The notes: generated from the sequence alone by a model not told the origin. A stretch of DNA of 8,357 nucleotides from an uncultured Chloroflexota bacterium (GCA_902827055.1 CADEHD010000083.1:1-8357), one strand, 5' to 3'. Counted from the first letter of the stretch, positions 1 through 7,273 are shown. Numbers and translations: made by a program.

Positions 1-768
1 GATGACGGTGTGACCCGGACGGAACACGCCCACCTCGACGGGGTCGAAGCGCGTGCGCTCCTGCAGCAGGCGCAGCGGCTCGCGCCCATCGATGTGACCG
101 TCGACGACGCGGACGTAGACGAGGACGCCCTTGTAGGCGTCGTACTTCGCATCAAAGACCAGCGCGCGCAGCGGCGCGCTCGCGTCGCCACGCGGGGCCG
201 GGACGCGCTGCACGATCGCCTCGAGGATCTCGTCGATGCCGAGACCGCTCTTCGCGGAGGCGAACACGATCTCGTTGGGGTCGAAGCCGATGACGTCGAC
301 CAGCTCCTGCGCCACTCGCTCGGGTTCCGCCGAGGGGAGATCGACCTTGTTCACGACGGGGATCAGCGTGAGGTCGAGCTCCATCGCCATGTACACGTTG
401 GCGAGCGTCTGCGCCTGGATCCCCTGCGTCGCGTCGACCACCAGGATGGCGCCCTCGCAGGCCGCGAGGGCGCGCGAGACCTCGTACGAGAAGTCGACGT
501 GGCCAGGTGTGTCGATGAGGTTCAGCTGGTACTCGAGGCCGTCGCTGGCGGTGTAGAGCATGCGCACCGCCTGCGCCTTGATCGTGATCCCCTTCTCGCG
601 CTCCAGGTCCATCGAGTCGAGCACCTGTTCCTGGCGCTGGCGCGCCTGGATCGTGCCGGTCACATCGAGCATGCGGTCGGCGAGCGTCGACTTGCCGTGA
701 TCGATGTGCGCGATGATGGAGAAGTTGCGAATCCGGGCAGGGTCCATCACCCCATCGTACGTGCTCAT
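1..768 (-). CDS. lepA: Elongation factor 4 (LepA) GTPase, N-terminal part, cut by window edge
   Basis: LepA/EF-4 is a ribosome-associated translational GTPase thought to remobilise stalled or mistranslocated ribosomes. The 256 visible codons cover the whole G domain and the start of domain II. Seen motifs: G1 AHIDHGKS at residues 20-27, switch I EKGITIKAQ at 58-66, G3 DTPGHVD at 86-92, G4 NKVD at 140-143 and G5 SAK at 171-173. The IKAQ and DTPGHVDFSYEV wording is typical of LepA rather than EF-G or EF-Tu. The start ATG at 766-768 has no clear Shine-Dalgarno sequence. A second in-frame ATG at residue 8 (745-747) is also possible and lies closer to the usual LepA N-terminus (the conserved IRNFSIIAHID begins at residue 13). 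The remaining roughly 350 residues lie beyond base 1. It is divergent from the flavodoxin-like gene at 895, across a 126-base gap with no promoter I can support. Confidence 0.96.
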   Translation of the reverse strand, partial: MSTYDGVMDPARIRNFSIIAHIDHGKSTLADRMLDVTGTIQARQRQEQVLDSMDLEREKGITIKAQAVRMLYTASDGLEYQLNLIDTPGHVDFSYEVSRALAACEGAILVVDATQGIQAQTLANVYMAMELDLTLIPVVNKVDLPSAEPERVAQELVDVIGFDPNEIVFASAKSGLGIDEILEAIVQRVPAPRGDASAPLRALVFDAKYDAYKGVLVYVRVVDGHIDGREPLRLLQERTRFDPVEVGVFRPGHTVI

Positions 769-894
769 CAGGTGCGGCGCGATGCAGCCCCCAGACGGCA
801 ACGGGGACCTGCGACACGCCACCCCGGGACTTCGAGGCACGTCACTCCTCGCCCGAGCGCGCGAGAATGGCGAGTGTGATGGAGGGGCACCGCG

Positions 895-1422
895 ATGACT
901 GTCCTCGTCGCCTTCGCGAGCGCCCACGGTTCAACCCTCGGCATCGCCGCACGGATCGCCGACCGGCTGTCGCATCTTGGCGTACCCGCCGAGGCGCACG
1001 GGGTACGTGAACCCCTCGACGTGTCGCGCTTCGAGGCGGTCGTGCTCGGTAGTGCCGTGCACACGCGGGAGTGGCTCCCCGAGGCGGCGGCGTTCGTGCG
1101 CGCGCATCGGGCCGAGCTCGCCTCGCGACCGCTGTGGCTGTTCAGCGTCAGCTCGATCGGCGACCAGGAGAGCTTCTTCGAGAACCGCATCGGGCGGTGG
1201 ATGTCACGCCATCACCCCGAGTCTGCAGAGGTCCAGCGCTACCGCACGGCGCTTCGGGCGCGCGGGCATCGGAACTTCGCCGGCGCTGTGGAGCCCGGTC
1301 ACTGGGGGATCCTCGGCGCGGCGTTCCTGCTCGGGCTAGGTGGTCACCACGGCGACCATCGGAACTGGCCGGCCATTGAAGCGTGGGCAGGCGAGATCGC
1401 ACGCGAGGTGCGTCGGGCCTGA
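895..1422 (+). CDS. Flavodoxin-domain protein (HemG / protoporphyrinogen-oxidase-like FMN protein)
   Basis: A 175-residue single-domain flavodoxin-fold protein, the size of HemG-type menaquinone-dependent protoporphyrinogen oxidases. Seen: beta1 MTVLVAFAS followed by the FMN phosphate loop SAHGST (residues 9-14), the second flavin-loop region VLGSAVHTREW (about 50-60), a third strand LWLFSVSS, and a C-terminal GGHHGDHRNW block (149-158) before the last helix. Family members usually have G-x-x-D-x-R-D-W there. The GSAVH loop and the RNW motif place it in the Flavodoxin_5 group. Members carry FMN, and some oxidise protoporphyrinogen IX in haem synthesis. No other haem gene is in the window, so the substrate is unknown. 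The start is supported by GGAGG at 881-885, nine bases upstream of ATG. The gene stands alone: lepA is divergent and the peptide ABC operon converges on it. Confidence 0.85.
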   Translation: MTVLVAFASAHGSTLGIAARIADRLSHLGVPAEAHGVREPLDVSRFEAVVLGSAVHTREWLPEAAAFVRAHRAELASRPLWLFSVSSIGDQESFFENRIGRWMSRHHPESAEVQRYRTALRARGHRNFAGAVEPGHWGILGAAFLLGLGGHHGDHRNWPAIEAWAGEIAREVRRA

Positions 1423-1448
1423 CCGCGGCGTCGGAGCGCCAAAACGAA

Positions 1449-1472
1449 ACGGGCCCCCTCGCGGGGGCCCGT
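1449..1472 (-). terminator. Intrinsic terminator of the peptide-transporter ATPase operon
   Basis: A perfect 10-bp stem (1449-1458 with 1463-1472) closed by a 4-base loop, almost all G/C. On the minus strand it is followed by GTTTCGTTTT (1450 down to 1441), a T-rich tail, so it fits rho-independent termination of the minus-strand operon ending at 1504. On the plus strand it is followed by AGCACTCG with no T run. It may still act weakly for the flavodoxin gene ending at 1422, but the orientation favours the ABC genes. Confidence 0.85.
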
Positions 1473-1503
1473 AGCACTCGAGATCGGTGCGCCGGAGGGC
1501 GAC

Positions 1504-2520
1504 CTACACGCGGTGGCAGGCCACCCAGTGCAGCGTCGACACCTCGCGCCACTCCGGGACGCGCTCGCGGCACTCGTCGATCACGATCGGGCAGCGCGTG
1601 TTGAACACGCAGCCCGGGGGCGGCCGCAGCGGCGAGGGCACGTCGCCCGTGAGGATGATGCGCTCGCGCTGGCGCTCCAGCTCCGGGTCCGTAATCGGCA
1701 CTGCGGAGAGCAGGGCCTTCGTGTACGGGTGGAGCGGGTTCTGATACAGCTCGTTCGACTCCGCCAGCTCCATGATCTTGCCGAGGTACATGACCGCGAC
1801 ACGATCGGAGATGTGGCGGACGACCGCGAGGTCGTGCGCGATGAACAGATAGGTGAGGTTGAACTCCTTCTGGAGGTCCTCCAGCAGGTTGATGATCTGC
1901 GCCTGGATCGACACGTCGAGCGCCGATACCGGCTCGTCGCAGACGATGAAGTCCGGCTCGACCGCCAGCGCGCGCGCGATGCCGATGCGCTGACGCTGAC
2001 CGCCCGAGAACTCGTGCGGGAAGCGCTTCGCGAAGTAGGGGTTCAGACCCACCGCGTTCATCAGGTACTTGACGCGCTCCTCGCGCTCCTTGCCCTGGTA
2101 GAGGCCGTGGATCTGCATCGGCTCCGCGACGATCTGCTGGACGTTCATGCGCGGGTTCAGCGAGGAGTACGGGTCCTGGAAGATCATCTGCATACGGCGT
2201 CGGAATCGACGCAACTCGGCGCCCTGGAGCGTCGTCAACTCCGTGCCATCGAAGCGCACCGAGCCGTCCGTCGGCTTGTAGAGCTGCAGCACCGCGCGGC
2301 CAGTCGTGGACTTGCCGCAGCCGGACTCACCGACGAGTCCGAGCGTCTCACCATGCTGCACGAAGAAGCTCAGGCCATCGACGGCCTTCACGTTCGCGAC
2401 GGTTCGCTGCACGAAGAGCCCGGCCGTGACCGGGAAGTACATCTTCAGCCCCTCGACGTCGATGAGGTTCCCCGTCGCGGGTCGCGTGCCAGTGGAAGCA
2501 AACTGCGTCTCGGTGGTCAT
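1504..2520 (-). CDS. Oligopeptide/dipeptide ABC transporter ATPase, OppF/DppF type
   Basis: A 338-residue cytoplasmic ATPase of the peptide/nickel (Opp/Dpp) importer family. It hydrolyses ATP as one half of a heterodimer with an OppD-type partner to drive peptide uptake. Seen: Walker A GESGCGKST (64-72), Q-loop with FQDPYSSLNP (Q115), signature SGGQRQR (172-178), Walker B FIVCDE (191-196), D-loop SALD (199-202) and switch His229. The longer N-terminal lead containing a FPVTAGLF-like stretch and the IFQDPYSSLNPR form mark the F type. The C-terminal oligopeptide_HPY region carries four cysteines, C304, C310, C317 and C335, spaced CX5CX6CX17C. Related D/F subunits bind a [4Fe-4S] cluster with such residues. 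The start lies five bases after the stop of the upstream OppD-like gene, with a modest GAAGG Shine-Dalgarno inside that gene's end. Substrate (oligopeptide, dipeptide or other) cannot be told from the ATPase alone. Confidence 0.95.
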   Translation of the reverse strand: MTTETQFASTGTRPATGNLIDVEGLKMYFPVTAGLFVQRTVANVKAVDGLSFFVQHGETLGLVGESGCGKSTTGRAVLQLYKPTDGSVRFDGTELTTLQGAELRRFRRRMQMIFQDPYSSLNPRMNVQQIVAEPMQIHGLYQGKEREERVKYLMNAVGLNPYFAKRFPHEFSGGQRQRIGIARALAVEPDFIVCDEPVSALDVSIQAQIINLLEDLQKEFNLTYLFIAHDLAVVRHISDRVAVMYLGKIMELAESNELYQNPLHPYTKALLSAVPITDPELERQRERIILTGDVPSPLRPPPGCVFNTRCPIVIDECRERVPEWREVSTLHWVACHRV

Positions 2521-2525
2521 CGGGG

Positions 2526-3554
<1,029 letters not shown>

Positions 3555-3586
3555 GAACCCCCCTCGGCCCGCCGGGCCTGTTCCCT

Positions 3587-3603
3587 GTGCTCCCCGTGAG
3601 CAC
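3587..3603 (-). other. Short hairpin between tRNA-Leu and the OppD-like gene
   Basis: A perfect 6-bp stem (3587-3592 with 3598-3603) and 5-base loop lies in the 58-base gap. On the minus strand it is not followed by a T run, so it is not a convincing intrinsic terminator. A second small GC hairpin (about 3566-3578) lies just before the Shine-Dalgarno of the ABC gene. Read-through from the tRNAs, with hairpin-linked processing, is possible but inferred. Confidence 0.35.
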
Positions 3604-3612
3604 TTGTCCTGC

Positions 3613-3697
3613 TGGTGGGGAAGAGGAGACTCGAACTCCCACGCCTTGCGGCACGTGATCCTAAATCACGCTCGTCTGCCAGTTCCGACACTTCCCC
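3613..3697 (-). tRNA. tRNA-Leu, anticodon UAG
   Basis: An 85-base type II tRNA with encoded CCA (3613-3615). The acceptor stem GGGGAAG/CTTCCCC is fully paired and the discriminator is A. The D stem is TCG/CGA with a GG-containing loop. The anticodon stem CGTGA/TCACG closes the loop TTTAGGA, giving anticodon TAG (complement at 3661-3663). A long variable arm (TGCC-GCAA-GGC) confirms the Leu/Ser/Tyr class, and the T arm contains TTCGAGT. UAG reads CUA and, with wobble, other CUN leucine codons. It lies 121 bases downstream of tRNA-Lys on the same strand. Confidence 0.97.
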
Positions 3698-3818
3698 AAA
3701 CCCAGTCGTGCACCTTTTCCGTCGCCGCGCAGTCGAGCTTCCGTGCACTCTCCTGCGCTGCAATGCGGCCACTGTGCCGTCCCGGTGTGGGTCCTTGCCC
3801 GGGACCACAGGTACGGTG

Positions 3819-3894
3819 TGGTGAGCCCCCAGGGACTCGAACCCTGAACCGGCTGATTAAGAGTCAGCTGCTCTGCCAGTTGAGCTAGAGGCCC
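3819..3894 (-). tRNA. tRNA-Lys, anticodon CUU
   Basis: A 76-base tRNA with encoded CCA. The acceptor stem GGGCCTC pairs with GGGGCTC through two G-U wobbles. The D arm is TAGCTC...GAGC. The anticodon stem GCTGA/TCAGC closes the loop CTCTTAA, giving anticodon CTT (complement at 3859-3861). The T arm is CAGGG-TTCGAGT-CCCTG and the discriminator is A. It reads AAG, the dominant lysine codon in a GC-rich genome. It is the first gene after the minus-strand promoter at 3949-3978. Confidence 0.97.
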
Positions 3895-3948
3895 TCGATT
3901 ACCGTGAGTCCCGGTACGTCCGAGCCCGGCGGTCTCGGCGGATGCGGA

Positions 3949-3978
3949 AACTTAGCAGGTGCCTGATCGGGGTGTCAA
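3949..3978 (-). promoter_or_regulatory. Sigma70-type promoter for tRNA-Lys, tRNA-Leu and perhaps the ABC operon
   Basis: Read on the minus strand: a perfect -35 TTGACA (3973-3978), an 18-base spacer, then TAAGTT (3949-3954) as -10. Transcription would start near 3942, leaving about 48 bases before tRNA-Lys at 3894. The perfect -35 suits a stable-RNA promoter. No convincing promoter was seen between tRNA-Lys and the OppD-like gene, so this may be the promoter of the whole minus-strand cluster (inference). Confidence 0.6.
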
Positions 3979-4063
3979 CGAAATCCCAACAACTGAGATA
4001 GCGTGTCTCCAACCGCGGAACGCGGAGTCGAGGACAGGGCGAGAGCCATAGCCGGCGCCCGAT

Positions 4064-4093
4064 TTGACGGTCTTCGAGGGCCGCGAGTAGGCT
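4064..4093 (+). promoter_or_regulatory. Sigma70-type promoter for tRNA-Val
   Basis: TTGACG (4064-4069), an 18-base spacer, then TAGGCT (4088-4093). Transcription would start near 4100, just before the mature tRNA 5' end at 4108. It is back to back with the tRNA-Lys promoter, the two -35 boxes being about 85 bases apart. The -10 matches the consensus only at three of six positions. Confidence 0.5.
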
Positions 4094-4107
4094 CGGTTTC
4101 GCGCCCC

Positions 4108-4184
4108 GGGCGGTTAGCTCAGTTGGTTAGAGCGCTGCGTTGACATCGCAGAGGTCACTGGTTCGAATCCAGTATCGCCCACCA
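4108..4184 (+). tRNA. tRNA-Val, anticodon GAC
   Basis: A 77-base tRNA with encoded CCA (4182-4184). The acceptor stem GGGCGGT/ATCGCCC has one G-U pair. The D arm is TAGCTC-AGTTGGTTA-GAGC. The anticodon stem CTGCG/CGCAG closes the loop TTGACAT, giving anticodon GAC (4142-4144). The T arm is CTGG-TTCGAAT-CCAG and the discriminator is A. It reads GUC and GUU. It lies about 140 bases before the T-box leader of thrS on the same strand, and no clear terminator separates them. Confidence 0.97.
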
Positions 4185-4324
4185 GCCGCACTCCCGCGCG
4201 GCGCCCAGCCCATCCTCACCGCCCCCACGACACCCCTGGCCGCACATCCACTCGATAGCGGATGCGCCCGAGGCTGTGCTCGCGATATGCTGCACCCGCC
4301 TGCCGCACGCCGGCAGCCAGACGA

Positions 4325-4615
4325 GCGCTGACGGGGACGCGCCGCGAGGAACCTCGGCCCCCAGAGAGCGAGGCCCCACCACCGAGGACACTCGGGGCGG
4401 GCGCTGGAAGCCTCGCGACCGATCCGCCGCGGACACCACCCCCGAGCCCGCACGCGACTCCCCTCCTCCGGGCGGGGCATCAGCCTGCGGCGGCCGCCAC
4501 CGTTACCGGCACTTGAGCCTCGCGCGGCCCGTCAGGTCGTCGTGCGCGGGAATCAGGGTGGAACCACGTGAGCGCGCCTCTCGTCCCTGCGGACGGAGGC
4601 GCGCTGTTTGTTGTC
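4325..4615 (+). promoter_or_regulatory. T-box riboswitch (tRNA-Thr sensing leader) of thrS
   Basis: T-box leaders bind uncharged tRNA and then prevent early termination of the downstream synthetase gene. Seen: the T-box sequence AGGGTGGAACCACG at 4555-4568 and the matching CGTCCCTG at 4582-4589. They form the standard antiterminator: CAGGG (4554-4558) with CCCTG (4585-4589), a 7-base bulge TGGAACC (4559-4565), and ACG (4566-4568) with CGT (4582-4584). Upstream is the Stem I hallmark AGAGAGC (4363-4369). A likely base helix pairs CGGGG (4332-4336) with CCCCG (4440-4444). A helix CGCGAGG/CCTCGCG (4343-4349 with 4411-4417) and a Stem III candidate (4518-4525 with 4544-4550) are also seen. The likely specifier is ACC (Thr) at 4435-4437 in the context CGGAC-ACC-A; ACC at 4418-4420 is an alternative. 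The canonical AGTA loop-E motif is not obvious, so Stem I folding is less certain than the antiterminator. Confidence 0.9.
4571..4615 (+). terminator. Attenuator terminator of the thrS T-box leader
   Basis: A perfect 10-bp stem AGCGCGCCTC/GAGGCGCGCT (4571-4580 with 4596-4605) is extended, past a single bulged T, by a 5-bp inner stem CGTCC/GGACG around the loop CTGC. It is followed by the T-rich GTTTGTTGTC (4606-4615). Its inner 5' strand (4582-4589) is the same segment used by the antiterminator, so the two folds exclude each other. This indicates control at transcription rather than at translation initiation. Confidence 0.9.
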
Positions 4616-4652
4616 AGCACGGCCGCGATGGCGGCCCATGAGGAGCACGTAT

Positions 4653-6413
4653 ATGGTGACCACCGGCCACGACATCCCCTTCGCGGCGCTGCCCGCAGAC
4701 GAGCGGCTCTTCCGCCAGCGCCATTCCGCCGCGCACGTCCTCGCCGAGGCCGTCCTCGAGATGTTCCCGGAGGCCAAGTACGCCATCGGCCCCCCGATCG
4801 AGCACGGCTTCTACTACGACTTCGATCTGCCCCGCTCGCTCACCCCGGATGACCTAGGCGTCCTCGAAGCGCGGATGCGCGAGAGCGTCACGCGCGACCT
4901 CGAGATCCGCGGCGAGCAGATCCCGAAGGACGAGGCACGCCGCCTCTTCGCGAACCAGCCGTACAAGCTCGAGTTGATCGACGACATCGAGGACGCAACG
5001 GTCGGGCACTTCACCCACGGCAACTACCAGGACCTCTGCCGTGGCGGCCACACCGAGACCACGGGCCAGATCGGCGCCTTCAAGCTCACGCACGTCGCCG
5101 GCGCGTACTGGCGAGGCGATGAGAAGCGGCCGATGCTGCAGCGCATCTACGGGGCCCTGTACCCCACCCAGGAGGAACTCGACGCGTACCTCCTCAGCGT
5201 GGAGGAGGCCGAGAAGCGCGACCACCGCCGCCTGGGTCGCGAGCTGGACCTCTTCCACATCGATCCGCTCGCGCCGGGTGCGCCCTTCTACCACCCGAAC
5301 GGCGCCCAGCTCTACAACGGGCTCCTCGACTACATGCGGGGCCTGTACGTGGAGTATGGCTACACCGAGGTGATCACGCCCCAGATCTTCAACGTCGACA
5401 TCTTCAAGACCTCAGGGCACTACGACCACTTCGGCGACGACATGTTCATGTTCCAGGCCGACGAGGTGGAAATGGGCGTGAAGCCCATGAACTGCCCGGG
5501 GCACTGCCAGCTTTTCCGGCAGGGCCTGCACTCCTACCGCGACCTGCCGCTCCGCCTCGCTGAGTTCACGCGACTCCACCGCAACGAACGCTCGGGCACG
5601 CTGCATGGGCTGACGCGAGTCAGGTCGTTCTCTCAGGACGACTCGCACATCTACTGCACTCCGGAACAGACGAACTCCGAGATCCAGCGCGGCTTCCTCA
5701 TGACACGCCGCATCTACGACGACTTCGGCCTCGGCACGCCGATCATCCGCCTCGCCACGCGCCCAGAGCAGTTCGTCGGGAGCATCGAGGACTGGACCAA
5801 CGCCGAACGCATGCTCGGCGACGCGATTCACCACGCCGGCTACGAGTACACGCTCGCGCCGGGCGAGGGCGCGTTCTACGCCCCGAAGGTCGAGTTCCAC
5901 TTCCGCGACGCCATCGGCCGGTCGTGGCAGCTCGGGACTGTGCAGGTGGACATGGCGATGGCACACCGCTTCGAGCTGCGCTACATCGGCGAGGATGGCG
6001 GCGAGCACGTGCCCACCATGCTGCACCGCGCGATCCTCGGGAGCCTGGAGCGCTTCCTCGGCGTGTACATCGAGCACACGGGCGGTCGATTCCCGCTCTG
6101 GCTCGCGCCCGTGCAGGCGACCGTGATCCCGATTGCCGACCGCCACAACGCCTACGCGCAGAAGGTGCAGGCGCGCCTCCAGAAACGAGGGCTGCGTGTC
6201 CGCGTCGACACGAGCAACGAGCGCATGAACGCGAAGATCCGCAGCGCTCAGCTCCAGCGCGTGCCGTACATGCTCGTCGTCGGAGACCGCGAGGCGGAGG
6301 CGGGGGCCGCGGCCGTGCGCACGCGCAACGGTGAGGACCTCGGGGCCCTCTCCCTGGCGGACATCGCGAAGCGCCTGGTCACGGAGCGCGACAAGCGCGT
6401 GCTCACGCCCTGA
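4653..6413 (+). CDS. thrS: Threonyl-tRNA synthetase, TGS-less form
   Basis: Charges tRNA-Thr with threonine in the cytoplasm and hydrolyses mischarged Ser-tRNA-Thr. From the ATG at 4653 it has 586 residues, against about 640 for ThrRS with an N-terminal TGS domain, which is absent here. The editing domain is complete: HSAAH at 24-28 and DLCRGGH with C129 and H133. The class II core follows (roughly 195-480) with zinc ligands C281 (MNCPGH), H332 (DDSHIYC) and H458 (PTMLHRA), and the motif 2 region RNERSGTLHGLTRVRSF. The C-terminal 100 residues form the anticodon-binding domain (WLAPVQATVIPI onward). The start is decided by AGGAG at 4641-4645, seven bases before ATG. An in-frame ATG at 4608 lies in the terminator tail of the leader and can be discounted; ATG 4638 and GTG 4656 are weaker options. 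Expression should rise when uncharged tRNA-Thr accumulates. Confidence 0.97.
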   Translation: MVTTGHDIPFAALPADERLFRQRHSAAHVLAEAVLEMFPEAKYAIGPPIEHGFYYDFDLPRSLTPDDLGVLEARMRESVTRDLEIRGEQIPKDEARRLFANQPYKLELIDDIEDATVGHFTHGNYQDLCRGGHTETTGQIGAFKLTHVAGAYWRGDEKRPMLQRIYGALYPTQEELDAYLLSVEEAEKRDHRRLGRELDLFHIDPLAPGAPFYHPNGAQLYNGLLDYMRGLYVEYGYTEVITPQIFNVDIFKTSGHYDHFGDDMFMFQADEVEMGVKPMNCPGHCQLFRQGLHSYRDLPLRLAEFTRLHRNERSGTLHGLTRVRSFSQDDSHIYCTPEQTNSEIQRGFLMTRRIYDDFGLGTPIIRLATRPEQFVGSIEDWTNAERMLGDAIHHAGYEYTLAPGEGAFYAPKVEFHFRDAIGRSWQLGTVQVDMAMAHRFELRYIGEDGGEHVPTMLHRAILGSLERFLGVYIEHTGGRFPLWLAPVQATVIPIADRHNAYAQKVQARLQKRGLRVRVDTSNERMNAKIRSAQLQRVPYMLVVGDREAEAGAAAVRTRNGEDLGALSLADIAKRLVTERDKRVLTP

Positions 6414-6417
6414 GCGC

Positions 6418-6996
6418 TCACGACGGCGGCAAGCGAAACGCCGGGGGCGGCTGAAACCAGCCGCCCTCGGCGATCACCAGCCACTGGATCGGAAATCCCC
6501 GCCGAGCGTAGACGAGCGCCCGCGGAACCTCCTCCGAAGGGAGCACGAAGCGACGCGTGGTCTCGATCGCCTGTCCGGGCTGGAGGACCGCACTGAACGG
6601 TGCCTCGCCGTCCTCGGGACGCGGTTCATAGCGGGCGCCTCGCGCACCCTCCAGGTAGACGTAGGTGCCGCGCTCGCCCATGGGCTGGCGGCGGGCCCGG
6701 CTCGACAGCCGCAGCACCACCTCGTAGTCGCCGCCCTCCACCGGCCGACCGGCCGTGACCACGTCGACACACCAATCGTCGAAGCACAGCGGCGAGCCGG
6801 GATCGTGGATCTCCGGCGTGACCAGCAGCGAGGCCCCCACGAGCGTGAGCAAGTAGAGCGCCATCCCGACACCCAGTCGGATTGCGAGCTGCGCGGCCCG
6901 GCGCGTCCGGCCGCGGATGGCCGCCACGGCGATCGCGCCGGTCACGATCGCGGCAGCGAGGACCACGAGGAGTAGGACGGGCTCGAAGATAGTCAT
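6418..6996 (-). CDS. Membrane-anchored protein of unknown function, two TM segments plus extracytoplasmic beta-rich domain
   Basis: Function not recognised. The 192-residue product has two hydrophobic segments (about 5-27 and 37-59) joined by a basic loop RGRTRR (28-33). This suggests both ends lie outside, with the loop in the cytoplasm. Residues 70-192 alternate strand-like and turn stretches and look like a small beta-sandwich, vaguely like DUF4352-type domains, with PGQAIETTRRFVLP near 140-160. A CFDDWC motif (71-76) just after the second membrane segment holds the only two cysteines and could form a disulfide. The open frame runs back to 7398, but ATG at 6996 is chosen because a GGAGGGAG run precedes it by about nine bases and the earlier sequence is Pro/Arg/Ser-rich and not protein-like. 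It converges on thrS with a four-base gap and is divergent from the gene at 7274. Confidence 0.75.
   Translation of the reverse strand: MTIFEPVLLLVVLAAAIVTGAIAVAAIRGRTRRAAQLAIRLGVGMALYLLTLVGASLLVTPEIHDPGSPLCFDDWCVDVVTAGRPVEGGDYEVVLRLSSRARRQPMGERGTYVYLEGARGARYEPRPEDGEAPFSAVLQPGQAIETTRRFVLPSEEVPRALVYARRGFPIQWLVIAEGGWFQPPPAFRLPPS
6443..6468 (-). terminator. Hairpin inside the 3' end of the membrane-protein gene, terminator-like
   Basis: A 9-bp perfect stem (6445-6453 with 6458-6466) around the loop AAAC is extended by a G-T and a G-C pair to 11 bp. On the minus strand it is followed by CGGCGTTTCGCTTG, a weak T-rich tail, while the gene's stop is about 25 bases further on. Termination here would cut the last codons, so it may instead block antisense read-through from thrS or stabilise the mRNA end. 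It is the only strong stem near the convergent thrS end. Confidence 0.4.
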
Positions 6997-7140
6997 TGCC
7001 GCGAACTCCCTCCGACCTCCGGACACCGCCGCGGCAGCAGGGCGCTGAGGCTGGCGTCGGGCGGCGGGCCGCAGAGCGGCAACACCGAGTCCGTTGCGCG
7101 TTGCCCACCCCTCGAGGGCCGCCTCGCGACCTGCGCTCGA

Positions 7141-7159
7141 ATCGTAGGGGGATTCCCCC
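7141..7159. promoter_or_regulatory. Candidate operator/promoter element in the divergent gap
   Basis: GGGGGA-T-TCCCCC (7147-7159) is a perfect palindrome with 6-base arms and a one-base centre. It directly abuts TACGAT on the minus strand (7141-7146), a good -10-like hexamer for the gene starting at 6996. No convincing -35 box was found at the right distance. It lies within the 277-base gap between the divergent membrane-protein genes, so a regulator bound here could control either. Apart from this the gap shows nothing I can name. Confidence 0.3.
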
Positions 7160-7273
7160 GGTGTCCCCATGCGTCGGCGCCGCCCTCGGCGCGACGCCCG
7201 GGGCCCTCGGCTACTCCCGACCCGACGCGATGTCGACGATCCAACCGTACCCCTGGGTGGCGGAGGTATGGCT

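Noticed and set aside
10..879. 289-residue plus-strand open frame opposite lepA
   Set aside because: It is the antisense shadow of lepA, which has all GTPase motifs in order; the product is Arg/Asp/His-rich with no recognisable domain, as expected from GC-rich antisense frames.
4185..4202. GCCGC/GCGGC hairpin after tRNA-Val as a terminator
   Set aside because: Only five base pairs with a long loop and no T run follow it.
4262..4291. Possible separate promoter for thrS with -10 TATGCT at 4286-4291
   Set aside because: The -10 is plausible and in a sensible place before the T-box leader, but no recognisable -35 lies 16-19 bases upstream, so I did not list it; thrS may also be read from the tRNA-Val promoter.
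4127..4516. Several small open frames in the thrS leader and over tRNA-Val
   Set aside because: They overlap tRNA-Val and the T-box structure, lack convincing ribosome binding sites and have shadow-like compositions.
4608..4652. Longer thrS start at ATG 4608
   Set aside because: That ATG sits in the T-rich tail of the attenuator terminator and has no Shine-Dalgarno sequence; ATG 4653 has AGGAG at the right distance.
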